DNA of 64,000 bases. Origin: Hyphomicrobiaceae bacterium (lineage in GTDB: Bacteria > Pseudomonadota > Alphaproteobacteria > Rhizobiales > Hyphomicrobiaceae). The notes under the pieces were generated by a model. That model ran no database searches. It saw only the letters and a program-made list of their open reading frames with translations, and was not told where the DNA came from. Positions 9,244-17,953 of the stretch are shown piece after piece. A program made the position numbers and the translations under genes. How positions within the stretch are numbered: the stretch's first letter is position 1; each line of letters begins with the position of its first letter. Location of the stretch: contig JAWKWE010000004.1 of assembly GCA_041397645.1 (NCBI GenBank), positions 372,001 through 436,000 on the forward strand. The letters are read 5' to 3'.

Positions 9244-11406
9244 TCAGCCCTGCCCGACCAGTTCCAGCCACTCATCTTCAGTGAGCACTGTAACGCCGAA
9301 CTCGCGGGCCTTGTCCAGCTTGGAGCCCGCTTCCGCGCCTGCAATGACATAATCCGTCTTCTTGGAAACGGAGCCTGCCACCTTGGCGCCAAAGCGTTCC
9401 GCTTGCGCCTTGGCTTCATTGCGCGTGAGGCGAACCAGCGTTCCAGTAAAGACAACGGTCTTGCCGGTCACCGGTGAGTGCGTGGTCTGCATACGCTCGA
9501 ATTGGTCGACCTCAATTTGCTCAAGCAGCTTGTCAAGTGCTTCGGTGTTGTGCTCTTCGCTAAAGAAATCGACCAAGGCGTCCACGACCGTTGCGCCGAT
9601 CCCTTCAATGTTGTCGATTTCCGCGTACGCCTCGCCATCCTTACCGCCACTGATGGCGGCATCGACGCTTGCCCGCAACGCATCCCAGCTGCCGTAAGCG
9701 CGGGCAAGGTCCTTGGCCGTCGTTTCGCCGACGTGACGAATTCCTAACGCAAAGATGAATCTTTCCAGAGGCACGCGCCGTCTTGCTTCAATGGCGGCGA
9801 ACATCTTTTCCACCGACCGCTTGCCAAACCCCTTGCGCTCCGCAAGAGGATTGTTGCTCTTTTCGTCGCGCGCTTGCAGCGTGAAGATATCGACCGGACG
9901 ACGGATCAGACCTTCATCGTAGAACAACTCGATTTTCTCTTCGCCCAAGCCTTCGATGTCGAGGGCGTTGCGGGACACGAAATGTTTCAACCGTTCCTTC
10001 GCTTGCGCCGGACAGATGAGCCCGCCAGTGCACCGGCGCACCACGTCCGCTTCACCCTTCTCGTCGGTATCGCGAACCGCATGGCTGCCACATGCCGGAC
10101 AGACGTGCGGAAATACGTATGGCTCAGCCCGCTCGGACCGCTTCTCCATGACGACGGAAACCACTTGCGGAATGACGTCGCCTGCGCGTTGGATGACGAC
10201 CGTATCGCCGACGCGAATGTCCTTACGCGCAATCTCATCCTCGTTGTGCAACGTGGCGTTCGACACCACGACGCCGCCCACCGTGACAGGTTCAAGCTTC
10301 GCAACGGGGGTAAGTGCTCCCGTGCGGCCGACCTGAATCTCAATGTCGCGCAAGATTGTAGTTGCTTGCTCGGCAGGAAATTTGTGCGCGATTGCCCAGC
10401 GCGGCGAGCGCGAGACAAATCCAAGCCGCTCTTGATAATCGAGCCGGTTCACCTTGTAGACGACACCGTCGATATCGTAGCCGAGCTTGGCGCGCCTCTC
10501 CTGCATATCGCGATAGTAATCGATCAGCTCTTCGGCCGTCCGGCAAGTGCGCATGAGCGGATTGACCGGGAAGCCCCAGTGCTTGAACGCGGCGACCACT
10601 GCTGTTTGCGTGTCGCCCGGTAGCTGCGAGGCTTCGCCCCACGCATAAGCAAAGAAGCGCAAGGGCCGCTGCGCAGTGACGCCGGGATCAAGCTGGCGCA
10701 GAGAACCAGCGGCCGCGTTACGCGGATTGGCGAAGATCTTGCCGCCAGCCTCGGCCTGACGCGCATTGAGATCGGCAAAGTCGGCATGTCCCAAATAGAC
10801 CTCGCCGCGCACATCGATGACGTCGGGCACATCCTTGCCATGGATCTTGTGCGGGATATCCTTGATCGTTTTGACGTTGGCGGTCACGTTCTCGCCTTCG
10901 GTCCCGTCGCCACGCGTGGCCGCTTGAACAAGAACCCCGCCTTCGTAACGGATCGAAAGCGATAAGCCATCGATTTTGGGTTCTGCGGTGATGTCGAGTT
11001 TGTCAGACACATCGAGCTTCAAGAATCGGCGAACGCGCTCGGCGAACGCGGCGACTTCCTCGTCCGCAAAAGCATTCCCCAGAGACAGCATGGGCACCGT
11101 GTGGCCGACCTTGCCAAACGCAGCCACCGGGCTTGCACCGACGCGCCGTGAGGGACTGTCGCTGCGAACGAGGTGGGGAAAGCGCGCCTCCAACATGTCG
11201 TTGCGAGCGCGAAGCGCGTCGTACTCGGCATCGGAGATCTCGGGCGCGTCCTCACGGTAATAGAGGGCATCGTGATGGGCGATCAGGTACGCCAGACTGG
11301 CGAGTTCGGCGCGCGCTCCAGCCTCGTTGAGATCCTCCACCGGCATGGCGGCAGCAGCTTCAGCCGAATGCTTGTCGGACGGCTTGGAAGTTTTCTTCTT
11401 GGTCAT
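9244..11406 (-). CDS. ligA: NAD-dependent DNA ligase
   Basis: Seals nicks in duplex DNA using NAD+; essential in replication and repair. From the ATG at 11406 the protein has 720 residues. Domain Ia (YYREDAPEISDAEYDAL) is followed by the adenylation domain with the nucleophile Lys at about 144 in KIDG, the OB fold (VQRAGDVIPQVV), a zinc finger with four Cys (CPACG, RRCTGGLICPAQ), helix-hairpin-helix repeats, and a C-terminal BRCT domain (VVFTGTLVRLTRNEAKAQAE). A Lys/Ser-rich N-terminal tail of about 20 residues is extra. The frame continues upstream to 11721, but that part is not ligase-like. It is the last gene of the lpxC-bamD-ligA string. Confidence 0.97.
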   Translation of the reverse strand: MTKKKTSKPSDKHSAEAAAAMPVEDLNEAGARAELASLAYLIAHHDALYYREDAPEISDAEYDALRARNDMLEARFPHLVRSDSPSRRVGASPVAAFGKVGHTVPMLSLGNAFADEEVAAFAERVRRFLKLDVSDKLDITAEPKIDGLSLSIRYEGGVLVQAATRGDGTEGENVTANVKTIKDIPHKIHGKDVPDVIDVRGEVYLGHADFADLNARQAEAGGKIFANPRNAAAGSLRQLDPGVTAQRPLRFFAYAWGEASQLPGDTQTAVVAAFKHWGFPVNPLMRTCRTAEELIDYYRDMQERRAKLGYDIDGVVYKVNRLDYQERLGFVSRSPRWAIAHKFPAEQATTILRDIEIQVGRTGALTPVAKLEPVTVGGVVVSNATLHNEDEIARKDIRVGDTVVIQRAGDVIPQVVSVVMEKRSERAEPYVFPHVCPACGSHAVRDTDEKGEADVVRRCTGGLICPAQAKERLKHFVSRNALDIEGLGEEKIELFYDEGLIRRPVDIFTLQARDEKSNNPLAERKGFGKRSVEKMFAAIEARRRVPLERFIFALGIRHVGETTAKDLARAYGSWDALRASVDAAISGGKDGEAYAEIDNIEGIGATVVDALVDFFSEEHNTEALDKLLEQIEVDQFERMQTTHSPVTGKTVVFTGTLVRLTRNEAKAQAERFGAKVAGSVSKKTDYVIAGAEAGSKLDKAREFGVTVLTEDEWLELVGQG

Positions 11407-11522
11407 TCTCAGATGCGATCCCGCTGGCGTCTGCTCCCTATCATCAAGAGAGCAAACCGGCACGCGCGGCAGGTAACATCTGCCGCCTCCTAACAATATC
11501 TGAAATGAAAAGTGATTGCTTG

Positions 11523-12401
11523 TCAGCCTGAGCTTAAAGACACGCTGGGAACCGACTTCCAGACCTTGGAAATCCAGGATTCTTCGTCGCCTTCCGGGGT
11601 CAACCCCCCGGACTTCAGCAACGCATAGGAGTCCCGATACCATTTGCTGTCGGGGAAGTTGTGCCCCAGCACAGCGGCGGCGTTCTGAGCCTCCTTGGTG
11701 ATGCCCAACGCCAGGTAGCACTCCGTCAGACGCATGAGCGCCTCTTCGACGTGCGCTGTCGTCTGATAGTCGCTGACGACCGTCTTGAACCGATTGATGG
11801 CCGCCACGTAGTTGTGGCGCTTCAGATAGTAGCGCCCAACTTCCATTTCGCTCGCAGCAAGGTTGTCTTCTGCCAAGCGAATGCGTTTATCGGCGTCGCG
11901 AGAATATTCGCTATCCGGGTAGCGCGTCTTCAAAATCTTGAGCTGCTCAAGCGCTTTGCGTGTCGTCTGCTGATCGCGGTTCGGGGCCTTCATTTCATCG
12001 AAGTACGACGACGCGATGATATGATGGGCAAGCGGTGCTTCTTTAGTGCCAGGGTGGAGCGCCACATAACGCTCAGCCGACGCAATGGCTTCCGGCGTCT
12101 TGCCAGCGCGATAATAGGCATAAGCCGCCATCACGATAGCTCGGCGCGCTTCAGGCGAATAAGGATGCTCGCGATCGAGCATCTCAAACTTGGCTGCTGC
12201 GTCGCTGAACTTCCCTGCATTCATGAGGGCATCCGCGTCCGCATACATCTTGCTCGGCGGGTCGGGATTGAGAGCCTGCGTCGTGTCGATGGAAGGGGTA
12301 GAACAACCTGAAAGCGCAACCGAGAGGCCTAGACACAGCGCAACGCCCAGCAGACGACCAACCCGGGCGACTTTCGTCGCGTGTCCTACGCGCATTTTCA
12401 T
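11523..12401 (-). CDS. bamD: Outer-membrane assembly lipoprotein BamD (YfiO/ComL)
   Basis: Part of the BAM complex that folds beta-barrel proteins into the outer membrane. From the ATG at 12401 (an alternative ATG lies at 12395) the protein has about 292 residues. It starts with a lipoprotein signal whose lipobox is LSGC, so it is anchored to the inner leaflet of the outer membrane. Five tetratricopeptide-like repeats follow, starting PPSKMYADADALMNAGKFSDAAAKFEML and AAYAYYRAGKTPEAIASAERYVALHPG. It lies about 220 bp after lpxC and 116 bp before ligA. The frame stays open upstream to 12467, but the lipoprotein signal fixes the start. Confidence 0.95.
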   Translation of the reverse strand: MKMRVGHATKVARVGRLLGVALCLGLSVALSGCSTPSIDTTQALNPDPPSKMYADADALMNAGKFSDAAAKFEMLDREHPYSPEARRAIVMAAYAYYRAGKTPEAIASAERYVALHPGTKEAPLAHHIIASSYFDEMKAPNRDQQTTRKALEQLKILKTRYPDSEYSRDADKRIRLAEDNLAASEMEVGRYYLKRHNYVAAINRFKTVVSDYQTTAHVEEALMRLTECYLALGITKEAQNAAAVLGHNFPDSKWYRDSYALLKSGGLTPEGDEESWISKVWKSVPSVSLSSG

Positions 12402-12624
12402 ATTCGACGTGCCCTGACCCTTTTCCCCTTGCGCAGCCAATGGCCGGCGCAGCCGTCTAAGTAGCACACCCCAAGACGGTGCCGTAACACGCTGAACTAT
12501 ATGCCCACTGAAATCTGGCTACCCCAGATCAATCAGCTAGAGGGCAATTGTGTCACCACTTCGGCCCGGCGACGGCAGGAAGATCTTTAGTAGTGCGCCC
12601 AACCCGAGCGGCAAGCGAAAGAGC

Positions 12625-13569
12625 TTACTCAGCGGCCGCTACAGCCGGACGAACAGCGACGGAAACGGGTGAACGAGTTTGACGGGTTTTCGGCGCCTGC
12701 ACCAATGTCCAGTTGGAAGCGTCTGCGAAAAGAGCCTGAAGAACCATCGAGTTCAACCGATGGCCGCCCTTATAGGAGCTATAGGCGCCCAGCAGAGGCG
12801 CACCCGCAAGCGAAAGATCGCCAACCGCGTCAAGCATCTTGTGACGAACGAACTCCTGCTCATAGCGCAGGCCTTCGCGGTTCATGATCTTGCCATCGCC
12901 GATGGCGACAGTGTTGGTGAGGTCGGCGCCCAGCGCCAAGCCCATCTTCCACAGCTTCTCCACATCACTCATAAAGCCAAACGTGCGGGCGCGGGAAAGT
13001 TCGTGACGGAACACGCCAGGGCTCAACTCATAGGCGATGCGCTGACGGCCGATCACTGGGCTCTCGAAGTCAATTTCAACGTCGAGACGGAAGCCTGAAT
13101 GAGGAACAATCTGCCCCCAGCAGCCACCCTCTTCAACCCGTACGGGCTTCAAAACTTTGATGTATTTGCGAGGCTCAGCCAACTCGCGAATGCCAACGCG
13201 ATCAATGGCTTCTACGAATTCTGCGGAACTCCCGTCCATGATCGGGACTTCCTTGCTGTCGATCTCGATGTAGCAGTTATCGATCGACAGACCGCGAAGC
13301 GCGGCAAGAAGATGCTCAACGGTCCCGACGGTGACCCCAGTTTCGTCACCAATGACCGTACAAAGCGTGAGATTTTTGACATTCGCAACGTTAGCGGGAA
13401 TCTCCGCGACGACGCGGCCCCGTTTCGTTACGAGAAAGCGGAGCCCAGTATCTGCCTCTGCCGGATGCAAAGTCAGTGTTACCGGAGCTCCGCTGTGCAC
13501 CCCCGTGCCTGTCAAAAGGATCTCGCGAGCAAGCGTCGTTTGCCGCGCGCCGATGAACCGATTCGACAT
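12625..13569 (-). CDS. lpxC: UDP-3-O-acyl-N-acetylglucosamine deacetylase
   Basis: Zinc enzyme that performs the first committed step of lipid A synthesis, in the cytoplasm. From the ATG at 13569 it has 314 residues, the normal length. Both repeated domains are present: ARQTTLAREILLTGTGVHSG at the N-terminus, the zinc ligand region TVGTVEHLLAALRGLSIDNCYIEI, and the second-domain motif RHKMLDAVGDLSLAGAPLLG with His and Asp ligands, followed by a His in KGGHRLN. It lies downstream of ftsZ in the same direction with a 287-bp gap that may hold its own promoter. Confidence 0.97.
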   Translation of the reverse strand: MSNRFIGARQTTLAREILLTGTGVHSGAPVTLTLHPAEADTGLRFLVTKRGRVVAEIPANVANVKNLTLCTVIGDETGVTVGTVEHLLAALRGLSIDNCYIEIDSKEVPIMDGSSAEFVEAIDRVGIRELAEPRKYIKVLKPVRVEEGGCWGQIVPHSGFRLDVEIDFESPVIGRQRIAYELSPGVFRHELSRARTFGFMSDVEKLWKMGLALGADLTNTVAIGDGKIMNREGLRYEQEFVRHKMLDAVGDLSLAGAPLLGAYSSYKGGHRLNSMVLQALFADASNWTLVQAPKTRQTRSPVSVAVRPAVAAAE

Positions 13570-13856
13570 TCTGCGCCGTCCCTCGTTGCCACTTGGCCTA
13601 TCGCTGCTCCCCAGCATGTGCGATCGACCACCCCCAGAGCCCGTTTCGTCCCCTAAGATTGTATATGGAGCCTAGAGCTTTGGAGGTCTGCGCCATCCAA
13701 GTTTATTGGTCTTCAGCTCAGGTCCCGGGTCTTTAACCGGCTCGTTGAATTTAACGCTAACTGCTTCGCTGGTTTGGGACAAATCACGGTTTCTTTCACT
13801 CTGTTACGCTTTAGCAACCCTGCTTCACAATTTTTTTGCCGTGACAAACTCACTGT
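13570..13856 (-). promoter_or_regulatory. Leader/promoter region of lpxC
   Basis: A 287-bp non-coding gap between the end of ftsZ and lpxC, long compared with other junctions in this cluster, so lpxC probably has its own promoter here. The middle is A/T-richer than the surroundings (around 13735-13835). A TTAACC half-site, similar to the left half of CtrA boxes, occurs on the plus strand at about 13733, but no proper second half is seen, so I make no CtrA claim. Confidence 0.35.
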
Positions 13857-15548
13857 TTAGCGGCGCTCGCGTCCGAAGAACACGGGCAGAGAGTCATCAC
13901 CCCCAACTTCGCTCTGATGAGCCTGCTCGGGCGAGGGCACAGGTCGCTTACCCATGCCAGTGAGCCGATTGAGCAACCCACGCTTACGCTGATCTTCACC
14001 CGTGGGGGAGGCCGCACCGCTGCCTGATTGACGGGCATGCCATTCGCGCTGACCAATTTCGGGCAGATCCTCAACGGTCGGCATCCGACGGCCCGTCCGC
14101 CGGATCTCCTCGGGTCGAGCGGGTTCAAAGCCTTGCGCGACCGGCGGCGACGGCTGGTCATGCGACGTCTGAGTATTCAGCGGACCACCCGCGACAGGGC
14201 GTCCAGCATGGCTTTGAAACGGGCTAAAGCCGTCCTCGATCGTCACAGCGTCGGAGGGCTGCCATTGCTCGCTGGACCTGTGTCCAGGGTTGCGAGGTTG
14301 CCCTTGTGGGGCCGGTGGCCGAGCCGGCTGGTTCTGCGAATTGTAAACATTCTGCAGTGCTGTCTCGATGTCTTGCTGCCCCATCGGCGCGTACTGCATT
14401 GGCGGCATGAATCCGGCACCTGCTTGGGATTGTGAAGGCGGCAACGGCGGCGCGCCAACCGGCATCCCAACAGAACCGGCAAAGTTCGGGCCGTTCACTG
14501 GCGCAGGACGCGGGCTACCTTGCTGCACCGTTTGGTGCGGTTGCGCGTTCGTGCGCACCGGAGCAGATGGCTGCTCGGCCCCAAGTCGCCCCATGCCCGA
14601 GGCCACGATCGAAACCCGCACGCGCTCGCCCAGGTTCTCGTCAAACGTAGCTCCAACGATGATGTTGCACTCGGGATCGACCTCTTCGCGCACGCGGCTT
14701 GCCGCTTCATCGACCTCGTAGAGCGTCAGATCGCGACCGCCCGTGATCGACAACAAAAGTCCGCGTGCGCCGCGCAGCGTCACGTCATCGAGCAGCGGAT
14801 TGGCGATGGCTTCTTCGGCGGCAAGTATCGCCCGGCGGTCACCCGACGCCTCGCCCGTGCCCATCATCGCTGTACCCATGCCGCTCATAACGGTGCGGAC
14901 GTCGGCGAAATCGAGATTGATCAGGCCTTCCTTGAGCACAAGGTCGACGATGCAAGCGACGCCCGAATAAAGCACCTGGTCTGCGAGCACGAAGGCTTCC
15001 GCAAACGTCGTGCGTTCATTGGCGATCCTGAAAAGGTTCTGGTTGGGAATTACGATCAAGGTATCAACATGCTGGCGCAGCGTCTGCACGCCGACCTCGG
15101 CAATGCGCATGCGGCGCGCACCTTCGAACTGGAACGGCTTTGTCACGATGCCGACGGTCAAGATACCCATTTCGCGCGCTGCACGAGCAATCACCGCGGC
15201 AGCTCCCGTGCCCGTTCCGCCGCCCATGCCTGCCGCGATAAAGACCATGTGCGCGCCTGCAACGTGCGTGCGGATCTCTTCGAGAGCTTCTTCCGCGGCG
15301 GCTTCGCCGATCTCGGGCTTCGACCCCGCTCCCAACCCCTCGGTCAGGTTCGAACCAAGCTGAATTCTGTGCTCGGCGCTAGAGGCCGCCAGCGCCTGGG
15401 CATCGGTGTTCGCGACAACGAATTCGACCCCCTGCAGTCCGGCAGCGATCATGTTGTTTACTGCGTTGCAACCGGCGCCGCCCACGCCAATGACTGTCAG
15501 GCGTGGCTTCACGTCGACAAGTTTCGGCAGTTGTAGCTTCAGGCTCAT
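13857..15548 (-). CDS. ftsZ: Cell division protein FtsZ
   Basis: Tubulin-like GTPase that forms the division ring. From the ATG at 15548 it has 563 residues. The GTPase core fills about residues 15-320, with VIGVGGAGCNAVNNM, the tubulin signature GGGTGTG at 109-115, and the catalytic T7-loop region LINLDFADVRTVM. A very long Pro/Gln-rich linker of about 230 residues follows, as in other Alphaproteobacteria. The C-terminal end reads GGDDSLPVFFGRERR, only loosely resembling the usual C-terminal peptide (DDxLEIPAFLRRQ) that binds FtsA and other partners. It is 154 bp downstream of ftsA; an inverted repeat lies in that gap. Confidence 0.97.
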   Translation of the reverse strand: MSLKLQLPKLVDVKPRLTVIGVGGAGCNAVNNMIAAGLQGVEFVVANTDAQALAASSAEHRIQLGSNLTEGLGAGSKPEIGEAAAEEALEEIRTHVAGAHMVFIAAGMGGGTGTGAAAVIARAAREMGILTVGIVTKPFQFEGARRMRIAEVGVQTLRQHVDTLIVIPNQNLFRIANERTTFAEAFVLADQVLYSGVACIVDLVLKEGLINLDFADVRTVMSGMGTAMMGTGEASGDRRAILAAEEAIANPLLDDVTLRGARGLLLSITGGRDLTLYEVDEAASRVREEVDPECNIIVGATFDENLGERVRVSIVASGMGRLGAEQPSAPVRTNAQPHQTVQQGSPRPAPVNGPNFAGSVGMPVGAPPLPPSQSQAGAGFMPPMQYAPMGQQDIETALQNVYNSQNQPARPPAPQGQPRNPGHRSSEQWQPSDAVTIEDGFSPFQSHAGRPVAGGPLNTQTSHDQPSPPVAQGFEPARPEEIRRTGRRMPTVEDLPEIGQREWHARQSGSGAASPTGEDQRKRGLLNRLTGMGKRPVPSPEQAHQSEVGGDDSLPVFFGRERR

Positions 15549-15585
15549 TTCGGCCGCTCCGCGGGTCATCTGATGAGTTGATCGG

Positions 15586-15601
15586 CCTGTCGAACGACAG
15601 G
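15586..15601. promoter_or_regulatory. Inverted repeat just upstream of ftsZ
   Basis: CCTGTCG and CGACAGG flank a 2-base centre, 38 bases before the ftsZ start codon, in the ftsA-ftsZ gap. It could be a protein-binding dyad or a hairpin in the ftsZ leader. It does not fit the alphaproteobacterial LexA box (GTTC-N7-GTTC), which I checked by eye. Confidence 0.4.
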
Positions 15602-15702
15602 TACGCACGCAATGCCACTGCTTTCACGAACCGGCGCAACAACGCAGCGCCTTCCTACTCGCAACAAACGGTCCAACCGCTAAGTGCCAACAAGAGGCAC
15701 GG

Positions 15703-16962
15703 TCAGAAACTCTCGGCCAACCAATCGCCAATCTCGCGAAAGTAGCCCCCTGGAGCACTTTCCCCAGCGCCGAAGAGACTGCCGTTCGCCGCTTCGGCTG
15801 CAGCCGCGAGGCCGCACAGGGTAGAAAAGTGCGGGCCCACCACCGAGCTTGGCAGTCCTGCCAACTCTGCCGGCTTGCCCAGACGCACAGGCCGACCCAG
15901 TTCGTTCGCCGCAAACTCCGCTGACCCAAGCAGCTGACAAGCCCCTCCGGTCAGCACAACCTTATCGCCTGCGTAAGGGCTCGCCGGGTTGGCGGCCAGC
16001 CGCTCGCGCAGAAGGCCAAGGATATGTGCGAAGCGCGGTCTGATGATTTCGGTCAGGCGCGCTTTCGTCGTCTGATACGTGGCGCCGTCCTCTTCGCCCG
16101 CGAGCGAATAGGAAAACGTCTCGTGTTCATCCGATTGGGCAGAAACCAGTGTGCCATAAAGTGTTTTGATTCGCTCTGCTTCAGAGAGTGGTGTCTGCAA
16201 CGTCCGTCCGATGTCGGTCGTGATGTGATAAGAGCCAACGGGAACCACGTCCGCCCCTACAAAATGCCCTTCGGCAAAGAGTGCGACACAAGCCGTGCCG
16301 GCGCCGATATCGATCACCGTTACGCCCAGCTCGCGCTCCTCCTGGCTTGTCACGGCGAGCGCGCTCGCATAAGGGGCGGCAACGATCCCGTCACATTCCA
16401 AATGACAATTGGCGATCAGGCAGTGCAGGTTGCGCAGCGGACCTTCATCGGCGGTGATTGCGTGAAAATCCGCAGCGAGATGACGAGCGGCGAGGCCACG
16501 CGGTTCATAACCACTCGGCAGACCGTCGAGCCGATATGTCAGTTCGTTGATATGCAGAAGCGAACGGCCGTCGCGCATGGCGTAATCGCGCGCCGCCCGG
16601 TGCACACGGGCAAGGTCGTCATTTCCCACGCGGCCGCTCAACACGTCGGTTCGTGCTGCAAAATGCTGAGATTTGATCCGCCCGGCCGCCGTCGAGACAA
16701 TGACGGATTGGAGCGTGACACCGGCTGCCCGCTCCGCCTGGGCTATCGCGGCCCGCACGGCGGCCTCGGCCTGATCCAAATCGGTGAGAACGCCAGCCTT
16801 CACTCCGCGCGACCGCTGAAGCCCCACGCCAAGCACGCGCGGACCGTTGGGCTCGCCACTGGCCACAACGGCGGCCGCGACTTTGCTCGTCCCGATGTCG
16901 AGCAGTCCGATGATCCCGCCTCTGCGGCTCGAATGTTTATGTCTACCGCGCAGCTGCATCAT
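15703..16962 (-). CDS. ftsA: Cell division protein FtsA
   Basis: Actin-like ATPase that tethers FtsZ to the membrane. The 419-residue length is normal. Visible are the first phosphate-binding loop (GIIGLLDIGTSKVAAAVV), the SHS2 domain (LQRSRGVKAGVLTDLDQAEAAVRAAIAQAERAAG), the second phosphate loop (LGVTVIDIGAGTACVALF) and the adenosine motif (VVLTGGACQLLGSAEFA). The C-terminus YFREIGDWLAESF is the amphipathic membrane-targeting helix. Its ATG overlaps the ftsQ stop by 4 bp. Confidence 0.97.
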   Translation of the reverse strand: MMQLRGRHKHSSRRGGIIGLLDIGTSKVAAAVVASGEPNGPRVLGVGLQRSRGVKAGVLTDLDQAEAAVRAAIAQAERAAGVTLQSVIVSTAAGRIKSQHFAARTDVLSGRVGNDDLARVHRAARDYAMRDGRSLLHINELTYRLDGLPSGYEPRGLAARHLAADFHAITADEGPLRNLHCLIANCHLECDGIVAAPYASALAVTSQEERELGVTVIDIGAGTACVALFAEGHFVGADVVPVGSYHITTDIGRTLQTPLSEAERIKTLYGTLVSAQSDEHETFSYSLAGEEDGATYQTTKARLTEIIRPRFAHILGLLRERLAANPASPYAGDKVVLTGGACQLLGSAEFAANELGRPVRLGKPAELAGLPSSVVGPHFSTLCGLAAAAEAANGSLFGAGESAPGGYFREIGDWLAESF

Positions 16963-17945
16963 CGCACCTCCCCCGCGTCTAGCCGGGGGGCACCCGCCAG
17001 CCGCAAAGGACGCATCGCAATGCGGCCCGGTGTGCGCACATCGACCGCGTAAGCAGGCCCAGTAAGTGCGCGCCGCAAGGTGCCATCACGCGAAATCTGC
17101 TCAAGCCCCTCAACCTCTCTGTCAGCGGCAAGTTCGAGGCGCGAGCCGTTCTTGAGCAACAATGACCAGCGTCGTGCGCCGACACGATCGGCGCGAGCGA
17201 CGTTGCGAGCGATGTCGGGATGCCGGCTCAATGACGTGAACAACATCGCCGCTTCGCTATTTGCGCCGTCACCGGAAATCCGCGGTAGTTTCCAGCCTTG
17301 AGACGGTGCCAGCCCCAGTGCTCTTCCGGATTCGTCGATCAGATACGTGCGGCCCTTGTAGTCCCACAATGCCGTCGGCCGGCGTTCCCGGATCTCGACT
17401 TTCAGACCACCTGGATAGAGCCGGGTGATTTGCGCGGTGTCCACCCAGGAGAGCGCCTCGATACGTCGGCGGGCGGCATCGGCGTCGAAGGCTGCGAACG
17501 TGCGCGCGTGCTCCAGATCGAGGGCCTTGTAGACGTCGCGATCAGACGTGAACTGATGCCCCGTCAGGCTCACCTGATCGATGCCAAACCCAAAGCCGAG
17601 CATAGCTTCTTGCAGCTGCTCGATCGCCACCGTCTTCATTTCGTCGGTCTTCAGCGCCCCCGACATGACGGCAGCCGCGGCGCCGGCCGAACCAAGCGAG
17701 AGCACCAGTCCCCACGCGATCATACCGCGGCCGATATGGCGTCTCACCGCGGCGCGGCGTTGTGGACGGCGTTCGCCCTTTGGAATTTCGAGTTTGAGAG
17801 ACTGCGCCGACGCCGAAACAGCAGGCAACGTCGGTTTGCGCGTTGGAAAGTGCCAGCCGCTGGCGAAGCGTGAAGCTGGGCTTGGAGCTGCAGTGCGAGG
17901 CTCGGCGGGCGATTGCGCGTCAAGCGCTCGCCACCAGAACCTCAT
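16959..17945 (-). CDS. ftsQ: Cell division protein FtsQ
   Basis: Bitopic divisome protein that links FtsB/FtsL to other division proteins. From the ATG at 17945, 8 bp after the ddl stop, it has 328 residues; an open frame upstream to 18011 overlaps ddl and was not used. A basic cytoplasmic segment of about 75 residues is followed by one transmembrane helix (MIAWGLVLSLGSAGAAAAVMSG), a POTRA domain (VSLTGHQFTSDRDVYKAL, then LSWVDTAQITRLYPGGLKVEIRERRPTALW) and the FtsQ C-terminal domain in the periplasm. Confidence 0.95.
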   Translation of the reverse strand: MRFWWRALDAQSPAEPRTAAPSPASRFASGWHFPTRKPTLPAVSASAQSLKLEIPKGERRPQRRAAVRRHIGRGMIAWGLVLSLGSAGAAAAVMSGALKTDEMKTVAIEQLQEAMLGFGFGIDQVSLTGHQFTSDRDVYKALDLEHARTFAAFDADAARRRIEALSWVDTAQITRLYPGGLKVEIRERRPTALWDYKGRTYLIDESGRALGLAPSQGWKLPRISGDGANSEAAMLFTSLSRHPDIARNVARADRVGARRWSLLLKNGSRLELAADREVEGLEQISRDGTLRRALTGPAYAVDVRTPGRIAMRPLRLAGAPRLDAGEVR

Positions 17946-17953
17946 CTGCGCTC

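Noticed and set aside
13733..13760. Possible CtrA site upstream of lpxC
   Set aside because: Only one TTAACC half-site is good; the second TTAA is 13 bases away instead of 7.
16024..17052. A 342-codon plus-strand frame across ftsA and ftsQ
   Set aside because: Antisense shadow of certain genes; no family, poor composition.
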